A DNA stretch of 64,000 bases from Pelosinus fermentans DSM 17108 (GTDB lineage Bacteria > Bacillota > Negativicutes > DSM-13327): positions 3,497,501 through 3,561,500 of the forward strand of contig NZ_AKVN02000001.1 of the NCBI RefSeq assembly GCF_000271485.2, read 5' to 3'. The translations under genes and the position numbers were made by a program. Shown piece by piece: positions 61,798 to 64,000 of the stretch. The notes beneath the pieces were generated by a model that saw only the letters and a program-made list of their open reading frames with translations, was not told the origin of the DNA and did not search any database. Position 1 is the first letter of the stretch. Each line of letters begins with the position of its first letter.

Positions 61798-61829
61798 TTG
61801 TCATTGCGAGCACAGCGAAGCAATGACAA
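61798..61829. repeat. Palindromic repeat TTGTCATTGC...GCAATGACAA
   Basis: Perfect 10-bp inverted repeat around GAGCACAGCGAA. The left part (CCTTTTGTCATTGC) also occurs at 26204-26217. It is a member of the widespread GTCATTGCGAGC...GCAATGAC intergenic palindrome family. Confidence 0.85.
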
Positions 61830-61894
61830 ATAGCTGGTGATTTAACTTTGATCACTACAAAAAATTGAATGCCCTTGATTCACATTCAATTTGA

Positions 61895-62794
61895 TTATGA
61901 TAACCCATTTCTGACATTTTCCATAATGGGCTGATATATATCGAGTTCACAATAATTATCTTTTGATATTGCGGTATCGATGTATTCAAAGCGAAAGGTA
62001 TCGGCGAATTTAAAGCCGGACTTAAAAATCCATTTGGAATACATATGGACTAGCAATCGACCGACTTGCCTGCCATTAATATCATTGGGATGAAAAAATC
62101 CAACAAAACGAAAGGCTACATATTTATGGGCCGGTATTGTAATTCCCTTCATGCCTTCCGGTATATGGGATAAATCATGTACTTGAAGAGAGGGAATATA
62201 ATAAATATATCCCTCATCATTCCTGCTCCAATCTGTATAGCCAAAATATACTTGCGGATTAACCGGATTTACAATTTTATGCTTATAGTTATAATAAAAA
62301 TCATTCCCATAGCTATTGGCAGTCTTATCTCCAGATTTACTTACGATCTTATGTTGATTGCCAACCAAATAAATCTTTGGTTTATAAATGAAAAAGGGTT
62401 TGTAGATAATCGAATTATTAACGGACAAAATATCATGTATATTTAATTTTTCCTTAATGATGAGTGACAGATTATCCACACGTACTTTTAAGGGGGTATG
62501 CCCAAACTTTTTACGAAAAGCTCTGATATAAGACTGTTCATAATCAAAACCATACTCTAAAGCAATATCAATCATTCTCATATTGGTATGAAGAAGTTCG
62601 TTAACACTTGCTGAAAGTTTTCGCGATTGAACATATTCCATTAAGGATTCACCCGTTAAGGATTTAAACATTCTATGCAAATGATATTTTGAGATCCCTG
62701 CATGCTGGACAATATCATCTAAGGTGATCTTCTCATTCAGATTATTTTCAATATAATTTACACATGCAGCTACTGTCTCTTTCATATCAATCAT
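61895..62794 (-). CDS. AraC-family regulator with GyrI-like effector domain
   Basis: 299 aa. N-terminal double HTH (ITLDDIVQHAGISKYHLHRM; FGHTPLKVRVDNLSL closing the domain), then a C-terminal AraC effector-binding domain (about 125-295; EGMKGITIPAHKYVAFRFVG) of the type that binds hydrophobic compounds in Rob/SoxS-like regulators. HTH-first order is typical of this subgroup. Weak RBS; start at 62794 or the Met three codons later. Separated by 22 bases from fabF, but no shared function is evident. Confidence 0.92.
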   Translation of the reverse strand: MIDMKETVAACVNYIENNLNEKITLDDIVQHAGISKYHLHRMFKSLTGESLMEYVQSRKLSASVNELLHTNMRMIDIALEYGFDYEQSYIRAFRKKFGHTPLKVRVDNLSLIIKEKLNIHDILSVNNSIIYKPFFIYKPKIYLVGNQHKIVSKSGDKTANSYGNDFYYNYKHKIVNPVNPQVYFGYTDWSRNDEGYIYYIPSLQVHDLSHIPEGMKGITIPAHKYVAFRFVGFFHPNDINGRQVGRLLVHMYSKWIFKSGFKFADTFRFEYIDTAISKDNYCELDIYQPIMENVRNGLS

Positions 62795-62816
62795 CTGTTT
62801 GAACAGCCCCCAAACG

Positions 62817-64000
62817 TTAAAAAGCCTTTAATACCAGTGTTGCATTGTGCCCGCCAAAGCCAAAAGAATTTGTCAAAGCATAGGATAAAACTGCTTTTCT
62901 TCCTTCGTTTGGAACATAGTCAAGATCACATCCCTGATCGGGCGTTTTGTAATTAATCGTTGGCGGTAAAAATCCCTCTTTTAGGGCAGATGCCGTAATA
63001 ATGGCTTCAATAGCTCCCGCCGCTCCTAATAAGTGACCCGTCATGGATTTTGTTGAACTTACTGCAAGCTCATATGCATGCTTTCCAAAAACAGTTTTTA
63101 TAGCACTTGTTTCATTTTTATCCCCTAACGGCGTGGATGTGCCATGGGCATTGATATAACCAATATCCTGAGGCTGCACATTTGCATCCTCAATTGCCAG
63201 CTTCATGCATTCCGCCGCCCCTTCTCCACCTTCAGCAGGTGCAGTAATATGATATGCATCATTAGTGCAGCCATAGCCTACGATTTCTGCAATAATGGTT
63301 GCGCCTCGCTCTAAAGCATGATTTAGTTCTTCGACAACCAGGATGCCTGCACCTTCTCCCAGTACAAATCCGTCACGTTCTAAATCAAAAGGTCTAGAAG
63401 CAGAGGCGGCATCCTGATTCGTAGTCATTGCTTTCATGGCGCAAAAACCAGCCATTGCTAATCTTGTAATGGATGCTTCCGTACCACCTGCAATCATCAC
63501 ATCAGCAGCATTTCTTTGAATGATTTTATAAGCGTCACCAATTGCATTGGTAGAAGAGGCACAGGCTGAAACAGTACATTCTGCAAATCCCTTAAGACCG
63601 TATCGAATCGCAACCAACCCCGCAGCCATATTGGGCAGCATCATCGGTACCAAAAAAGGGCTGATTCTGCCGGTCCCTTTTTCTAAAAGCAAACTATGCT
63701 GACTTTCAATGGTTTCGATACCACCAATCCCCGTTCCAATCATAACACCAATCCGTTTTTTGTTTTCTTTAGCAAAGTCAATCTTTGCTTCTTCAACTGC
63801 CATTTGCGTGGCAGCTATGGCATATTGTGTGAATCGGTCCATCCGTTTTACTTCTTTCCTGTCTAGAAACGGATTGGGGTCAAAGTCCCTTATCTCAGCC
63901 CCAACTTGCGTAGGTAAATCAGAGACGTCAATTCTCTCAATTCTGCTAATGCCGGATTTCCCTTGTTTAATGGACTGCCAGAGAGCATCCGCGCCACATC
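62817..64000 (-). CDS. fabF: 3-oxoacyl-[acyl-carrier-protein] synthase II, 5' end outside window
   Basis: 395 codons are visible; the frame is open beyond the ATG at 63842 to the window edge ([16 protein letters not shown]...), so the gene starts outside. Catalytic Cys in [19 protein letters not shown], His in [15 protein letters not shown], second His in [17 protein letters not shown], and C-terminal [14 protein letters not shown]. Elongates acyl chains in fatty-acid synthesis; it could be a FabF paralogue, since no fab cluster is visible here. Confidence 0.95.
   Translation of the reverse strand, partial: CGADALWQSIKQGKSGISRIERIDVSDLPTQVGAEIRDFDPNPFLDRKEVKRMDRFTQYAIAATQMAVEEAKIDFAKENKKRIGVMIGTGIGGIETIESQHSLLLEKGTGRISPFLVPMMLPNMAAGLVAIRYGLKGFAECTVSACASSTNAIGDAYKIIQRNAADVMIAGGTEASITRLAMAGFCAMKAMTTNQDAASASRPFDLERDGFVLGEGAGILVVEELNHALERGATIIAEIVGYGCTNDAYHITAPAEGGEGAAECMKLAIEDANVQPQDIGYINAHGTSTPLGDKNETSAIKTVFGKHAYELAVSSTKSMTGHLLGAAGAIEAIITASALKEGFLPPTINYKTPDQGCDLDYVPNEGRKAVLSYALTNSFGFGGHNATLVLKAF

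Overview
The window reads as a chromosomal segment of a low-GC, anaerobic, probably endospore-forming Firmicute with a diderm envelope, most like the Negativicutes (Sporomusaceae such as Pelosinus or Sporomusa). This is inferred from the mix of a glycyl radical enzyme, DMSO-reductase-type molybdoenzyme, RND efflux, CIRCE/HrcA-type heat-shock control, GEMM-I and fluoride riboswitches, and orphan KinB-like kinases. No rRNA, tRNA, CRISPR array, phage or insertion-sequence transposase was seen.

Layout. 1-3.7 kb: end of a 2-hydroxyacid dehydrogenase, a beta-lactamase-fold lipoprotein, an SDR, a 29-aa lysine-rich protein and a C39-like peptidase. 3.8-11.6 kb: a 2-aminoethylphosphonate (AEP) operon (PbfA-like lyase, PhnX, PhnW, a three-part ABC importer) divergent from a DeoR regulator. 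11.5-15.7 kb: a second FbpABC-like importer with a gene remnant. 15.8-22.6 kb: small genes, MenA-like prenyltransferase, two cysteine-rich proteins, ferritin-like protein, HAD phosphatase, GNAT, PNPOx-like protein and a DUF1848 protein with an unusual start codon. 22.7-26.1 kb: an ECF sigma/anti-sigma pair and two secreted proteins; three promoters share one CGTTAC...ACGTT pattern, so this looks like a self-contained envelope regulon. 26.2-30.8 kb: palindromic repeats, then GntR, glycyl radical enzyme and activase with a 33-bp operator palindrome. 30.9-34.3 kb: a chemoreceptor behind a c-di-GMP-I riboswitch, a MITE-like repeat, and CrcB behind a fluoride riboswitch. 34.4-40.9 kb: RND efflux with its TetR and operator pair, then a second TetR with a paired SMR exporter whose first subunit has a stop at codon 3.

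40.9-46.8 kb: glycerol kinase, nitroreductase, two L,D-transpeptidases (one frameshifted), ComB-like phosphatase and a frameshifted LysR regulator. 47.3-52.4 kb: two closely related 7-TM PAS histidine kinases flanking a protein that joins an N-acyl-amino-acid/autoinducer-synthase-like domain to a cyclic-nucleotide-binding-fold domain; no response regulator is nearby. This is the most unusual locus. 52.6-56.1 kb: CIRCE-controlled htpG and small proteins. 56.1-60.5 kb: DmsAB-like reductase, TorD-type chaperone and a PepSY membrane protein. 60.6-64 kb: a 32-aa membrane protein, an AEC transporter, an AraC regulator and a partial FabF.

Four genes between 40 and 56 kb carry single-base lesions. 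They could be real pseudogenes or assembly errors and should be checked in the reads. Many starts were moved from the longest ORF to a site with a good Shine-Dalgarno sequence, and each case is stated.
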